A DNA stretch of 64,000 bases from the NCBI GenBank assembly GCA_963735045.1, contig CAVTIZ010000003.1, positions 248,001 through 312,000 of the forward strand, in the 5' to 3' direction. Of this stretch, positions 25,488-34,241 are shown piece by piece (the stretch's first letter is position 1; every line of letters starts with the position of its first letter). The notes beneath the pieces are model-generated. The model was given only the letters and a program-made list of their open reading frames with translations, had not been told where the DNA came from and did not search any database. The stretch comes from Salsipaludibacter sp963735045. Lineage in GTDB: Bacteria; Actinomycetota; Nitriliruptoria; Nitriliruptorales; Nitriliruptoraceae. A program made the position numbers and the translations under genes.

Positions 25488-26138
25488 TCAGGACGCGCCG
25501 CGCAGGTAGAGCAGCACGGCAAGTACGCGCTTGGAGTCGCCGCCCTCGCCGGGCAGGTCGAGCTTGGCGAAGATGCTCGACACGTACTTCTCGACCGCCC
25601 GCAGCGTGATCACGAGCCGGTCGGCGATGCCCTGGTTCGACCGCCCCTCGGCCATCAGGGCGATCACCTCGCGCTCCCGCGGGGTCAGCCGTGCCAGCGG
25701 GTCGCTGCCACGACGCCGCCCGATCAACGCCGACACGATCTGGGGGTCGATCGCCGAGCCGCCGCCGGCCACCCGCTCGACGGCGTCGACGAAGTCGCCG
25801 ACGGCGCTGATGCGGTCCTTGAGCAGGTAGCCGACGTGGTCGGCGGCGTCCTCCAGCAGCCGCATGGCCAGCCCCACCTCCACGTACTGCGACAGCACCA
25901 GCACGCCGACCTCCGGGTGGGTGGCCCGGATCTCGAGTGCGGCGCGGATGCCCTCGTCGGTGTGGGTCGGGGGCAGCCGGATGTCGAGCACGACCACGTC
26001 CGGTGTCGTGTCGGCCATCCGTGCCAGGACCGTGCGGGCGTCGTCGCTGGCCACCAACACCTCGATGCCGGCGTCGGTCAGCAGGCGCGCGACCCCCTCG
26101 CGGAGCAGGACGCTGTCCTCGGCGATCATGGCGCGCAC
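25488..26138 (-). CDS. NarL/LuxR-family response regulator
   Basis: A 216-residue two-domain regulator. The receiver has the acidic pair AEDS near the start, phospho-acceptor Asp52 in VVVLDIRLPP, Ser in VLVLSQY and Lys in GYLLKDR. The C-terminal LuxR helix-turn-helix contains LTPREREVIALMAEG, SNQGIADRLVI and AVEKYVSSIF. GTG 26138 is chosen because family members begin MRxxIAEDSVLLREG; an ATG at 26129 that overlaps the kinase stop (ATGA) is the alternative. It follows the histidine kinase gene with overlap, so the two form a two-component system. The adjacent ABC exporter is a likely target. Confidence 0.93.
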   Translation of the reverse strand: MRAMIAEDSVLLREGVARLLTDAGIEVLVASDDARTVLARMADTTPDVVVLDIRLPPTHTDEGIRAALEIRATHPEVGVLVLSQYVEVGLAMRLLEDAADHVGYLLKDRISAVGDFVDAVERVAGGGSAIDPQIVSALIGRRRGSDPLARLTPREREVIALMAEGRSNQGIADRLVITLRAVEKYVSSIFAKLDLPGEGGDSKRVLAVLLYLRGAS

Positions 26139-27955
26139 GGCAGCTCCGCTCGGACGGTGGTCCCGACGCCGGCCGGGCTCGCGACGTGCAGGCTGCCGCC
26201 GATGGCCTCGACCCGGTCGGCCAGGCCCCGCAGCCCACTGCCACCGTCGGTGATCCCGCCACGCCCGTCGTCGATCACCTCGACGACCAGCGTCTTGGGC
26301 TTCGTGGCACTACCCGTGTTCGGGGTCGCCTCCAGTCGGACCGTGACCGACGAGGCGTCGGCGTGCTTCATGACGTTGGCGAGGCATTCGCTGACGACGT
26401 AGTGGGCAGCCAGCTCGACCGGTGGGGGCAGGCGCTGGGCGGGGCTGCCCTCGATCCGGACCGGCACCGTCGACCGGGTGGCGAGCGACTCCAGGGCGAC
26501 CGCCAACCCGTGGTCGGCCAGGGTCGCCGGGTAGATGCCGTGGGCCAGCGCGCGGAGCTCGTCGAGGCTCTCCTGGACGGTGTCGCGGGCCTCGTCGAGC
26601 CGGACCACGAGGTCGGCGCTCGTGGCCACGGCGTCGGCGGCACCGGGGGCAGCGGCGACATCCCGACGCAGCCGCCCGAGCTCCAGCGACAGCGCGACCA
26701 GGCGCTGCTGCGCCCCGTCGTGGAGGTCGCGCTCCAGCCGCCGACGCTCGTCCTCCTCGGCCTGCAGGATCCGCACGCGTGAGCCCCGCACCTCCTCCAC
26801 GCGGGCGCGCAGCTCGACGTGGAGCCGGGCGTTCTCCACCGTCATGCCCACGACCGAGGCGACCGCGGCGAGCAGCTCGGGCTCGTCGTCCAGCGCCGCG
26901 TCGTGGCGCACCACGGCGACCGTGGTCCCGGCGTGCTCGACCGGGGTCGCGGTGCGCCCGGGCGTGGGGGCGAGGTCGACCTGGCGGCCCTCGATGTCGG
27001 CCCAGGAGTCGTACTCGGGGACCCAGTAGGCCAGCGTCGCGGACGGGTCGCGCAGGGCCCGGGCCACGGCGTCCTGCACCTCGACCGGGCGTGGCCGCCG
27101 CCCCAGCTCGTCGAGCAGTCCCTCGACCGAGGCTCGTCCGAGCCGGGCGTGCAGGACCCCGGCGAGGAACACGATCGGGGCGGACCCCACGATCAGGAAG
27201 GTCACGATGCGGATCGCGTCGGTCGCGGTGGTCCACCCCAGCAGGCCCATGAGCAGCAGGGCGGCGATCGTGACCAGCCCGAGCGAGGACGCCCGGACCA
27301 GCAGGTCCACGGCCGGGCGCACCGAGGGGCCGTGCTGGCGCCGGCGTCGCACGAGCAGCGCCAGGCCCACCAGCGCCAGCCCGCTGATCCCGAGCAACTG
27401 GACGTCGAGCAGCACGGTGGCGACCACGGGCGCGTCCCACACCGCCAGCACGTTGCGCGGGGCCTCCAGGCCGAGCAGCAGTTCCGGCACCGTGAGCGCC
27501 GCGAAGCCGTATCCCGCCGCCACGACGGCACGGCTGGCGCGGGTGGCCAATCGCCCCGAGGGGAAGGCCAGGAACAGGTGCAGCAGCAGGACCGGCGGCA
27601 GGAGCTGGGTGGCGGCACCGATGGTGAACAGGACGTCGGACCGGGCCCAGACCAGGAAGTTGGCGAAGGTGACGAACCCGGTGGCCAGCATCAGCACGCC
27701 CAGGTGGCTGTCGGGCCGGCGACGCCACGACACCAGTCCGGACACCACGTAGGGGACGCTGACCCAGCAGGCCAAGGCGATCCCGGCGCCGCCCGGTTCG
27801 TCCGGGGCGGCCAGGCCGGCCAGCACCACGCCGGCCGTGGCGAGGACACCGGCGACGACGACGGCGAGCTGGGCCAGCACACCGGGTCCGGCAACGGTCG
27901 GGGGATCGCTGGCGGTGGGCGGAACCGCCACGACGGGCGGGAGGGACGTGGTCAT
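26126..27955 (-). CDS. NarL-type sensor histidine kinase, multipass membrane
   Basis: A 609-residue kinase. The first ~290 residues contain about eight hydrophobic helices, then a GAF-like region, then the HisKA_3 dimerisation helix with phospho-acceptor His in RRLERDLHDGAQQRLV. The final HATPase has the N box ECLANVMKHA, G1 IDDGRGG and G2 GSGLRGLADRVEA. It senses an unknown membrane or intracellular signal and phosphorylates the following response regulator. ATG 27955 is preferred; upstream codons to 28105 read through Arg/Gly-rich sequence without family likeness. An ABC exporter lies just upstream on the same strand, spaced 92 bp, the usual layout for drug- or lipid-responsive exporter control in actinobacteria. 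Confidence 0.93.
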   Translation of the reverse strand: MTTSLPPVVAVPPTASDPPTVAGPGVLAQLAVVVAGVLATAGVVLAGLAAPDEPGGAGIALACWVSVPYVVSGLVSWRRRPDSHLGVLMLATGFVTFANFLVWARSDVLFTIGAATQLLPPVLLLHLFLAFPSGRLATRASRAVVAAGYGFAALTVPELLLGLEAPRNVLAVWDAPVVATVLLDVQLLGISGLALVGLALLVRRRRQHGPSVRPAVDLLVRASSLGLVTIAALLLMGLLGWTTATDAIRIVTFLIVGSAPIVFLAGVLHARLGRASVEGLLDELGRRPRPVEVQDAVARALRDPSATLAYWVPEYDSWADIEGRQVDLAPTPGRTATPVEHAGTTVAVVRHDAALDDEPELLAAVASVVGMTVENARLHVELRARVEEVRGSRVRILQAEEDERRRLERDLHDGAQQRLVALSLELGRLRRDVAAAPGAADAVATSADLVVRLDEARDTVQESLDELRALAHGIYPATLADHGLAVALESLATRSTVPVRIEGSPAQRLPPPVELAAHYVVSECLANVMKHADASSVTVRLEATPNTGSATKPKTLVVEVIDDGRGGITDGGSGLRGLADRVEAIGGSLHVASPAGVGTTVRAELPCAP

Positions 27956-28047
27956 GCGCGCAGTCCCGTCTGGCAGGGTCCCCCATGGGCCCGGGCCGGT
28001 GCGCTGGATCGAGTATCGCACAGCCGCGACCCGGACAGGTCCACCGG

Positions 28048-28869
28048 TCAGAACTCCTCGCGACGGAAGCGCCACCACGCGAACCCGAGCAGGAGCACGG
28101 TCCACACGGTGGTGGCCACGATCGGCACCGCCCGGTTGATCTCCATGGGGGTGCCGAGCGCGATGGAGCCGCCGATGTCACCCAGCAGCCACGGGGTCGC
28201 CAGGACCACTGCCGGCGGCAGCATGCCTTTGAAGAACAGGCCCATCAACACCAGTCCGATCCCGATCCCGGCGACCGGTCCGCGGCCCCGGAACACGGTC
28301 CCGAGCGCGAGGGTGAGGACGAGGTAGAAGGCCAGCGCCAGGCTCGCGACGGCCACGCCCAGCACGAACTGCCCGGTCGCCATCGGGGCCTCGACCACCG
28401 CGGCGACGGTGATCGCGAACACGATCGACGGGATCGCGACCGCGAGCAGCCCGAACCCCGCGAGGTGGCCGACGAGCTTGGCGAGCAGGAACGAGGTCCG
28501 GGACGCCGGCTTGGACAGGACCCAGGCGGCAGTCCCGAGCTCGCGCTCACCGATGATCGCACCCTGGGCGGTCAGCACGACTCCGATCGCGACGGCGGTC
28601 GCGGTGATCTGCAGGAAGCTCAGCACGGTCTCGGCGAGGACGTCGCCCGGCGGCACAGCCGTGTCCATCAGGATGGCGATGCTGATCCCGTTGAGGATCA
28701 CCAGCCACGTCACGAGCTGGATCGCCCACAGCCTGGTGGTGAACCACTGGCCGAGCTCCTTGCGGACCAGGTTGGCGAGCCCGGCGGGCGCTCGCCCCGG
28801 GACGACCGGGACGAGGTCGGGCACGGGCGTCGGGGTGGCGTTGGCGGCCGGATGGGTGAGGGTGCTCAT
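28048..28869 (-). CDS. ABC-2-type transporter permease
   Basis: A 273-residue membrane protein with six hydrophobic helices after a 45-residue Pro/Thr-rich N-terminus. NLVRKELGQWFTTRLW is the amphipathic coupling helix seen at the start of ABC-2 permeases, and GERELGTAAWVLSKPASRT lies in the first cytoplasmic loop, as in NatB/CcmB-like exporters. The ATG overlaps the stop of the ATPase gene by four bases (ATGA), so the two subunits are co-translated. It probably exports a lipid, peptide or drug; the substrate is not deducible. The kinase/regulator pair downstream likely controls it or responds to the same signal. Confidence 0.9.
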   Translation of the reverse strand: MSTLTHPAANATPTPVPDLVPVVPGRAPAGLANLVRKELGQWFTTRLWAIQLVTWLVILNGISIAILMDTAVPPGDVLAETVLSFLQITATAVAIGVVLTAQGAIIGERELGTAAWVLSKPASRTSFLLAKLVGHLAGFGLLAVAIPSIVFAITVAAVVEAPMATGQFVLGVAVASLALAFYLVLTLALGTVFRGRGPVAGIGIGLVLMGLFFKGMLPPAVVLATPWLLGDIGGSIALGTPMEINRAVPIVATTVWTVLLLGFAWWRFRREEF

Positions 28870-29900
28870 GATCGGTCTCCTTCCACGAGCTGGAGGAACA
28901 CGTCCTCGAGGTCGAACTGCCTCGGGGCGAACCGGATGACGGTCGTGTCGGCGTCCAGGACGGTGGGCAGCAGGTCGACCTCGGCCGCCCGTTCGTCGGA
29001 CACGGTGACGGCCAGGGTGGTCGCGTCGGGTCCGGGGGTGACGGCGACGTCGGTGACCCACGGGCGGCGGCGCAGGGCTCGTGCCGCGGGGTCGCCGTCC
29101 CCTCGGACGACGACGTCGACGGTCGTGGAGGTGCCGTGGAGCAGGTCGGCCGTGGGCGCGCTGGCGACCAGCCGGCCGTCGGCGAGGATCGCCACGTGGT
29201 CGCTGACCCGCTGGACGTCGTCGAGGATGTGGGTGGAGTAGAAGATCGTGGTGCGGCCGCGCAGGCGTTCCATCACCTCCAGGACGTCACGGCGCCCGAG
29301 CGGGTCGAGCGCGGCGGCCGGCTCGTCGAGGATCAGCAGGTCCGGGTGGTTCACCTGGGCCTGGGCGATCCCGAGCCGCTGGCGTTCGCCACCGGAGAAG
29401 CCCCGGGTCGGACGGTCGGCCTTGTCGGACAGGCCGACGAGCTCGAGCGTCTCGTCGATGCGGGCGTCCATGGCGGCGGACGGGCCGCGGTAGAAGAACC
29501 GGGCGGTGAAGGCCAGGACCTCGCGGGCGGTGAGGTGGGTGTAGAAGCGCGGGTCCTGGGCGAGGTAGCCCACCCGGGCGCGGATCGCGAGGCTGTCGGT
29601 GACGCTGTCGAGCCCGAACAGCCGGGCGTGGCCGGACGTGGGCCGTGCGAGCCCGAGCAGCAGCTTGATCGCCGTGGTCTTGCCGGCGCCGTTGGGACCG
29701 AGGAAGCCGAAGATGGAATGCGTCGGGACCTCGAGGTCGAGGTGGTCGAGCGCCGTGACGTCGTCGTAGCGCTTGCCGAGCGCGGTGGTCCGGATCGCCG
29801 GCGGATCGGTGGCCGGGCCGGGGGCTCGGTCTGTGGTCGGGTCGGGCGCCCAGGCCGCCCGGCCGGGGGAGGCAGGGGCGTGCAGGATGGGGGTTCGCAT
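28866..29900 (-). CDS. ABC transporter ATP-binding protein
   Basis: A 344-residue ATPase. Walker A is GPNGAGKT, the Q-loop is VGYLAQDP, the signature is FSGGERQRLGIAQA and Walker B is LLILDEPAAALDP with the switch His in YSTHILDD. The last ~90 residues form the C-terminal accessory domain common to DrrA/CcmA-type exporters (DLEDVFLQLV). An unusual 35-residue Pro/Ala leader precedes the nucleotide-binding domain. ATG 29900 is preceded by GAGGTG. It drives the permease encoded just downstream. The signature and switch residues are intact, so it should be active. Confidence 0.94.
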   Translation of the reverse strand: MRTPILHAPASPGRAAWAPDPTTDRAPGPATDPPAIRTTALGKRYDDVTALDHLDLEVPTHSIFGFLGPNGAGKTTAIKLLLGLARPTSGHARLFGLDSVTDSLAIRARVGYLAQDPRFYTHLTAREVLAFTARFFYRGPSAAMDARIDETLELVGLSDKADRPTRGFSGGERQRLGIAQAQVNHPDLLILDEPAAALDPLGRRDVLEVMERLRGRTTIFYSTHILDDVQRVSDHVAILADGRLVASAPTADLLHGTSTTVDVVVRGDGDPAARALRRRPWVTDVAVTPGPDATTLAVTVSDERAAEVDLLPTVLDADTTVIRFAPRQFDLEDVFLQLVEGDRS

Positions 29901-30030
29901 GGGTGCACCTCGCGGTCTGGCTGTGTGGTCCCACGGTGGCCCCTCTTTGGACGTGTTCCCAGCCCGCCCACCCCCCGATCCCGGTTCGGGTTTCTCCCCG
30001 ATGCCGCGTGGCGAGACTGCCGGCCGCCGT

Positions 30031-30335
30031 TCAGCGCGGCGCAGGGTCGGTCGTCCCAGCCGCCACGAGGCCATCGGCACGGACGGGACGGCTGGCCACC
30101 GCACCGTCGGGGTCGGGACCGCGCCGGGTCCACCAACGGGCCGGCACCCCAACCAGGGCGGCCGCGATGACAGACGTGACGATCACCAGGAGCCAGGAGA
30201 GGCTGGGACGGCCCGCGGCAGGGAACAGCCCGACCGCGACGCCCCCGGCGGCGTTGATGGCCGCGTGCATCAGGAAGGCGATCAGGACGCTGCCCCGGGT
30301 GTGCACGAACACGGCGGTCTCGACTGTCGAGGGGG
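30031..30335 (-). pseudogene. C-terminal remnant of a CPBP-family intramembrane protease
   Basis: In the frame ending at 30031 the segment VFVHTRGSVLIAFLMHAAINA is followed by LSWLLVIVTSVIAAALVG. This matches the last two helices of CPBP (CaaX/Abi) glutamic proteases, including the conserved His and Asn of the second catalytic motif. The EExxxR motif and all earlier helices are missing. Upstream codons (30336-30536) give no membrane protein in any frame. It is a fragment of about 100 codons. Confidence 0.65.
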
Positions 30336-30536
30336 CGTGCCTCGATCGTCGTGACCTCGCCGCGTCGCGGGCAGCCCGTGGACCCGTTGATGCACGGACG
30401 GGTTCTGGTCGACGGGCCGGCAGGTTGTGGGATCCGTCGGTGCACCGGCGAGAAACCCGAACCTCGCGGTCGTCCCAGGCCCTCCAAGGGACCGCCGGTC
30501 GCGTCAGGACGGGGTGGGGCTGCCCGGGTCCGCTGG

Positions 30537-30818
30537 TCAGCGCGCCCCGCTGTCGCGACGCCGGTACCAGTTGAAGACGGCGATGACGATCATCGTCCCG
30601 ATCACGGCGCCGATCAGGCCCCCGAAGTCGAAGATGTCGTCGTCGCCGATGCCGAGCCCCAGCGTGAAGATCACCCAGCCCAGCAGTGCACCGCCCAGCC
30701 CGAGGGCGATCGACACCCCCCACGAGGTCGGTCCGTTCATGCCGCGAAAGACGTCGCCAGGCATGAACATGCGGGCGAGTGCGCCCGCCACGAACCCGAG
30801 GATGATCGCTCCGACCAC
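30537..30818 (-). CDS. GlsB/YeaQ/YmgE-family small membrane protein
   Basis: A 93-residue protein with three hydrophobic helices: GAIILGFVAGALARMFMPG, VSIALGLGGALLGWVIFTLG and LIGAVIGTMIVIAVFNWYRR. This glycine-rich three-helix pattern with the G-x-x-A-R-x-x-x-P-G turn defines the transglycosylase-associated/GlsB family, small inner-membrane proteins linked to general stress. GTG 30818 follows GGAGTGG and gives the normal family length. It lies alone between remnants. Confidence 0.85.
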   Translation of the reverse strand: MVGAIILGFVAGALARMFMPGDVFRGMNGPTSWGVSIALGLGGALLGWVIFTLGLGIGDDDIFDFGGLIGAVIGTMIVIAVFNWYRRRDSGAR

Positions 30819-31030
30819 GTCCCACTCCGCTTCCGACGATCCCACGATCCTAGACCGCCGGCCCGGGCGACCGGCCGCGATCGTGCAGGTCACGCGAACC
30901 CGACGTCCTGGGAGGGCTCGAACACCGTGCGGGCCGGGGGACGGTGGGCAGGCGTTTCTGGCACCCTCGCGGCGGTGGCCGGCGTCGGCCGCCGTGGCGC
31001 CCTGGCGCCGTGGCCAGCCGGAGGTGCAAC

Positions 31031-31486
31031 GTGCGAGCCCTGATCGGGACGTTCTCGTCGACGACCCTGGCGGGTCGCCCACTCACGGTCCCGGACGACC
31101 TCACCGGGCCGACCCTGGTGGTCTTCGCCTATCGCCAGCGCCAGCAACCCGACGTGGACACCTGGATCCGGTCGCTGCCGCCCGCGAGTCCCGTGCGCCT
31201 GCTCGAGGTGCCGGTCCTGGGCAGGCGTTGGCGCCCCGGACGACGTCTCATCGATGGCGGGATGGCATCGAACATGGACCGGGCGACCCGCGAGCAGACG
31301 ATGTGCGTCTACACCGACGTCGCGGCCTTCCGTCGTGACGTCCTCGGGGTGTCGTCGTCACGCGTGCTGGCAGTGCTGCTCGACCGGCGCGGTCACGTGC
31401 GGTGGCACGCCTTCGGTCCCGCGACCGATGACACCGCGGACGACCTGCGGCGAGCGGTGGCCGACCTGACGGGAAACCCCGGCTGA
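31031..31486 (+). CDS. Thioredoxin-fold protein, ATP10-like family
   Basis: A 151-residue cytoplasmic protein. It begins LIGTFSSTTLAGRPLTVPDDL, the strand-turn that opens AhpC/TSA- and ATP10-like folds, followed by TLVVFAYRQRQQPDVDTW. MDRATREQTMCVYTD and VLAVLLDRRGHVRW complete the pattern. The CxxC of thioredoxins is absent (YRQRQQ sits in its place), as is usual for this group, so it may not be a disulfide enzyme. GTG 31031 follows GGAGG. The function in bacteria is unknown. Confidence 0.75.
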   Translation: MRALIGTFSSTTLAGRPLTVPDDLTGPTLVVFAYRQRQQPDVDTWIRSLPPASPVRLLEVPVLGRRWRPGRRLIDGGMASNMDRATREQTMCVYTDVAAFRRDVLGVSSSRVLAVLLDRRGHVRWHAFGPATDDTADDLRRAVADLTGNPG

Positions 31487-31499
31487 CGCAGTGCCGTCC

Positions 31500-31882
31500 G
31501 CGGACGCCGGACCGGCCGCGGCTGCCCACGACCACCAGGTCGGCGTGGAGCCGTTCGGCCAATGCGGGGATCACCCTGGCCGGATCACCGGTCTCGACGA
31601 CGCGGGCCACCGCGACCATCGCCGCCCCGCAGGCCGCCATGGCCTCGTCCTCCACCCGGGCGCCGGCGACGGGGCGAGGTCGTCGGTCCCCACGTGGAGG
31701 TGTTCGCGTCGCTCGTGCTCGCGCACGCCCGGCGACGCGAGTGCTCCGGCGGCGACCTCGTCCATGACGTGCAGCACGGTGACCCGGGCGTCGGTCGCGC
31801 GGGCCAGGTCCAGCGCGGTGGCCAGGGCGTGGCGCGTGGGCACGGAGCCGTCGACCGCCACCAGGACCTGTCGGAACCCCAA
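31500..31882 (-). pseudogene. Universal stress protein, frameshifted and 3'-truncated
   Basis: From TTG 31882 the frame reads GFRQVLVAVDGSVPTRHALA and VTVLHVMDEV, the first half of a UspA domain. After a one-base loss near 31670 it continues in another frame with VEDEAMAACGAAMVAVA and ADLVVVGSRGRSG. The ATP-binding loop is then cut: the final 30 or so residues that follow GSRGRSG in UspA are replaced by unrelated sequence abutting the end of the + strand ATP10-like gene. It lies 12 bp after an intact Usp gene, of which it is probably a broken duplicate. Confidence 0.75.
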
Positions 31883-31894
31883 TGGTCGTCGTCC

Positions 31895-32380
31895 TCAGGC
31901 GGCCCGGTCGGCGCTGGACTCGTCGGGTGTCTCCTCGGGTGCGGCCTCGGTCGTGGCTGGGGCGGGGACGACCAGCACGGGGCACGGGGCGTGGCGCACG
32001 ACGTGCTGGCTGGTCGAGCCGAGCAGCAGCCCGGCGAAGCCCCCACGGCCACGCGAGCCGACGACCAGCAACTCGGCGCCGCGCGCGACGTGCAGGAGGT
32101 GGGCGGCCGCCGGTCCCGGCGTCACGATCCGCTCGACCTCGACGTCGTCGGGGGCCACGCCGAGGGTGTGCTCGATCACCTCCATGGCGTCGCGTTCCAG
32201 CTCGCCGCGGGGCGGGGTCGGGAAGCTGGCCCCGTACAACGACCCGCCCGGCGCCGGCACCGGGTAGGCGTGCACGACCTCGACCATCGCGTGACGCCAG
32301 CGCGCCTCCTCCAGCGCGCACCCCAGCGCCGCTCGCGACGCCGCAGACCCGTCGACCCCGACCACCACGCGTGGACCCAT
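31895..32380 (-). CDS. Universal stress protein (UspA family)
   Basis: A 161-residue single UspA domain. VVVGVDGSAASRAALGCALE opens the fold and VVGSRGRGGFAGLLLGSTSQ is the ATP-binding loop G-2x-G-9x-G(S/T). VVRHAPCPVLVV closes it. It should be a cytoplasmic ATP-binding dimer expressed under stress. The C-terminal tail of about 20 residues is Glu/Ala-rich and non-conserved. ATG 32380 gives the normal family length. A broken Usp copy follows immediately. Confidence 0.92.
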   Translation of the reverse strand: MGPRVVVGVDGSAASRAALGCALEEARWRHAMVEVVHAYPVPAPGGSLYGASFPTPPRGELERDAMEVIEHTLGVAPDDVEVERIVTPGPAAAHLLHVARGAELLVVGSRGRGGFAGLLLGSTSQHVVRHAPCPVLVVPAPATTEAAPEETPDESSADRAA

Positions 32381-32609
32381 GACCACTCCTCTGCTCGGTG
32401 CTGTCCCGAGTGTCCGCGACCGGCGCTCGTGGCGAACGGGCCGGAGGGTTGCCGCTCGACGGGCCGATCGGCCCGGTACGGGCCGGGCACCTGGCCCGGA
32501 GGGACGTCCGGAGGTCCTGCACACGGTGGGAAGGTCAGCCCTGTCGGCGGCCGCGCCCAGGCTGCACGATCGACTCCCGGACCATGTCCACGCGCGGAGG
32601 TCGACGACC

Positions 32610-34058
32610 ATGGGCACCACGACACGCTCCCCCGGAAACATCGCCCTGGTGGTCCTGGGCGTGCTGGCGGCGTTCCTCGGTCTCGCGGTGCTCGGTGCCG
32701 GCGGCGCCCTGCTGGGGCTCGGGGTGCTGCGCAGCGACGCCAACGGCTTCGTCCCCAGCCACGACGTCGCCCTGTCGACACCCACCAACGCCCTGGTGAG
32801 CGAGCAGCTGGCACTGTGGGCCGACGTCGGGCCTGGCGACTGGACTCCCGGCGCGGGTGACGTGACGGCGCGGCTCGCGGTGACCGCCGACGACGGCGGA
32901 CCGGTGTTCGTCGGGGTGGGGCCGGCCGGGCCGGTCGATGCCTGGCTGGCCGACGTCGACCACGAGGTCGTCACCGACATCGGACCGGACGGGGTCACGA
33001 CGCGCCGCGAGCCCGGGGCGACCGTCCCGGATCCCCCGGCCAGCACCGACCTGTGGGCCGCCAGCGCCGTCGGGTCGGGGACCCAGCAGCTGACCTGGGA
33101 CATCGCCACGGGCGAGTGGAGGGTGGTCGTGATGGACGCGGACGGCTCGGCCGGGGTCGCCGTCGTGGCCACGGCCGGCCTGCGGATCCCGTGGCTGGTC
33201 CCGATCGGCATCGGGCTGCTGGTCGCGGCGGCGCTGGTGCTGGTGGTCGCGGTCCTGCTCCTGGCCGCCGGCGCGACGCCGCGACGTGGTCCGCGGGCAG
33301 GCCGCGCGCCGGCCGCCCCCGGCTCGCCCGGCCCGTACCCGGCCCGGCTGACGGCCGCCCTGGACCCCCGGGTGTCGCGGTGGCAGTGGCTGGTCAAGTG
33401 GTTCCTGGCGATCCCGCACCTGGTGGTGCTGGCCCTCCTGTGGGTCGCGTTCGCCGTCTCGACGGTGGCGGCCGGGGTGTCGATCCTGGTCACCCGGCGC
33501 TACCCCCGCGGGTTGTTCGACTTCGACGTCGGCGTGCTGCGGTGGAGCTGGCGGGTCACCTACTACGCCTTCGGGGTCCTGGGGACCGATCGCTACCCAC
33601 CGTTCACGCTGGCCCGGACCGACTACCCGGCCGACTTCGACGTGGACTACCCGGAGGAGGGGCTGTCGCGTGGCCTGGTGCTGGTCAAGTGGTGGCTGCT
33701 CGCCATCCCGCAGTACCTGGTGGTCGGCGTGCTGACCGGCGGCGTGGTGTCGTGGGGCGCCGACGTCGGCGTTCCCGAGGGCTGGCAGGTCGCCGTGGGC
33801 GGGGGGCTGGTCGGGCTGCTGTCGCTGGTCGCGGTCGTGGTGTTGGCCGTCCGCGGCACCTACCCCAGGGAGCTGTTCGACCTGCTGGTCGGACTGCAGC
33901 GCTGGGTCTACCGCGTCGCTGCGTACGCCGCGCTGATGACCGACGCCTACCCGCCGTTCCGGCTCGACACCGGTGGCGACGAGCACGCCACCGCCCCTCC
34001 ACCGCCCGCCCCCGCCGCGCCGAGCGTGGCTGCCGCGCCGCCGTCCACGGTCGCGTGA
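32610..34058 (+). CDS. DUF4389-domain membrane protein
   Basis: A 482-residue membrane protein. One N-terminal helix (about residues 11-35), an extracellular beta-rich domain (about 45-190), a second helix (about 195-220), then two tandem DUF4389-type units: QWLVKWFLAIPHLVVLALLW with RRYPRGLFDFDVGVLRW, and VLVKWWLLAIPQYLVVGVL with TYPRELFDLLVGLQRW. The motif F(D)xxVGxxRW(xxR) is the family signature. Function is unknown. GGAGG at 32596-32600 supports ATG 32610. No partner genes are evident. Confidence 0.88.
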   Translation: MGTTTRSPGNIALVVLGVLAAFLGLAVLGAGGALLGLGVLRSDANGFVPSHDVALSTPTNALVSEQLALWADVGPGDWTPGAGDVTARLAVTADDGGPVFVGVGPAGPVDAWLADVDHEVVTDIGPDGVTTRREPGATVPDPPASTDLWAASAVGSGTQQLTWDIATGEWRVVVMDADGSAGVAVVATAGLRIPWLVPIGIGLLVAAALVLVVAVLLLAAGATPRRGPRAGRAPAAPGSPGPYPARLTAALDPRVSRWQWLVKWFLAIPHLVVLALLWVAFAVSTVAAGVSILVTRRYPRGLFDFDVGVLRWSWRVTYYAFGVLGTDRYPPFTLARTDYPADFDVDYPEEGLSRGLVLVKWWLLAIPQYLVVGVLTGGVVSWGADVGVPEGWQVAVGGGLVGLLSLVAVVVLAVRGTYPRELFDLLVGLQRWVYRVAAYAALMTDAYPPFRLDTGGDEHATAPPPPAPAAPSVAAAPPSTVA

Positions 34059-34241
34059 CCGTCCCGCTGCGGACGGTGTTCGTGGCTGTCCGCAGCGGGT
34101 GATCGGCTCGCCGTGTTCTTCGCCCGCCACCGGCCCACCGTCGTGTCGGCGCCGGCGTCGAGCGTGGCGACCGGGGTGGTCCTCCTCGGGTCGAGTCCCG
34201 GCCGTAGGCTGCACCCCGGCGTCCGGGAGAGGACCACGGCC

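Noticed and set aside
27956..28105. N-terminal extension of the sensor kinase
   Set aside because: The codons between 27956 and 28105 lack membrane character or similarity; the first helix follows ATG 27955 normally.
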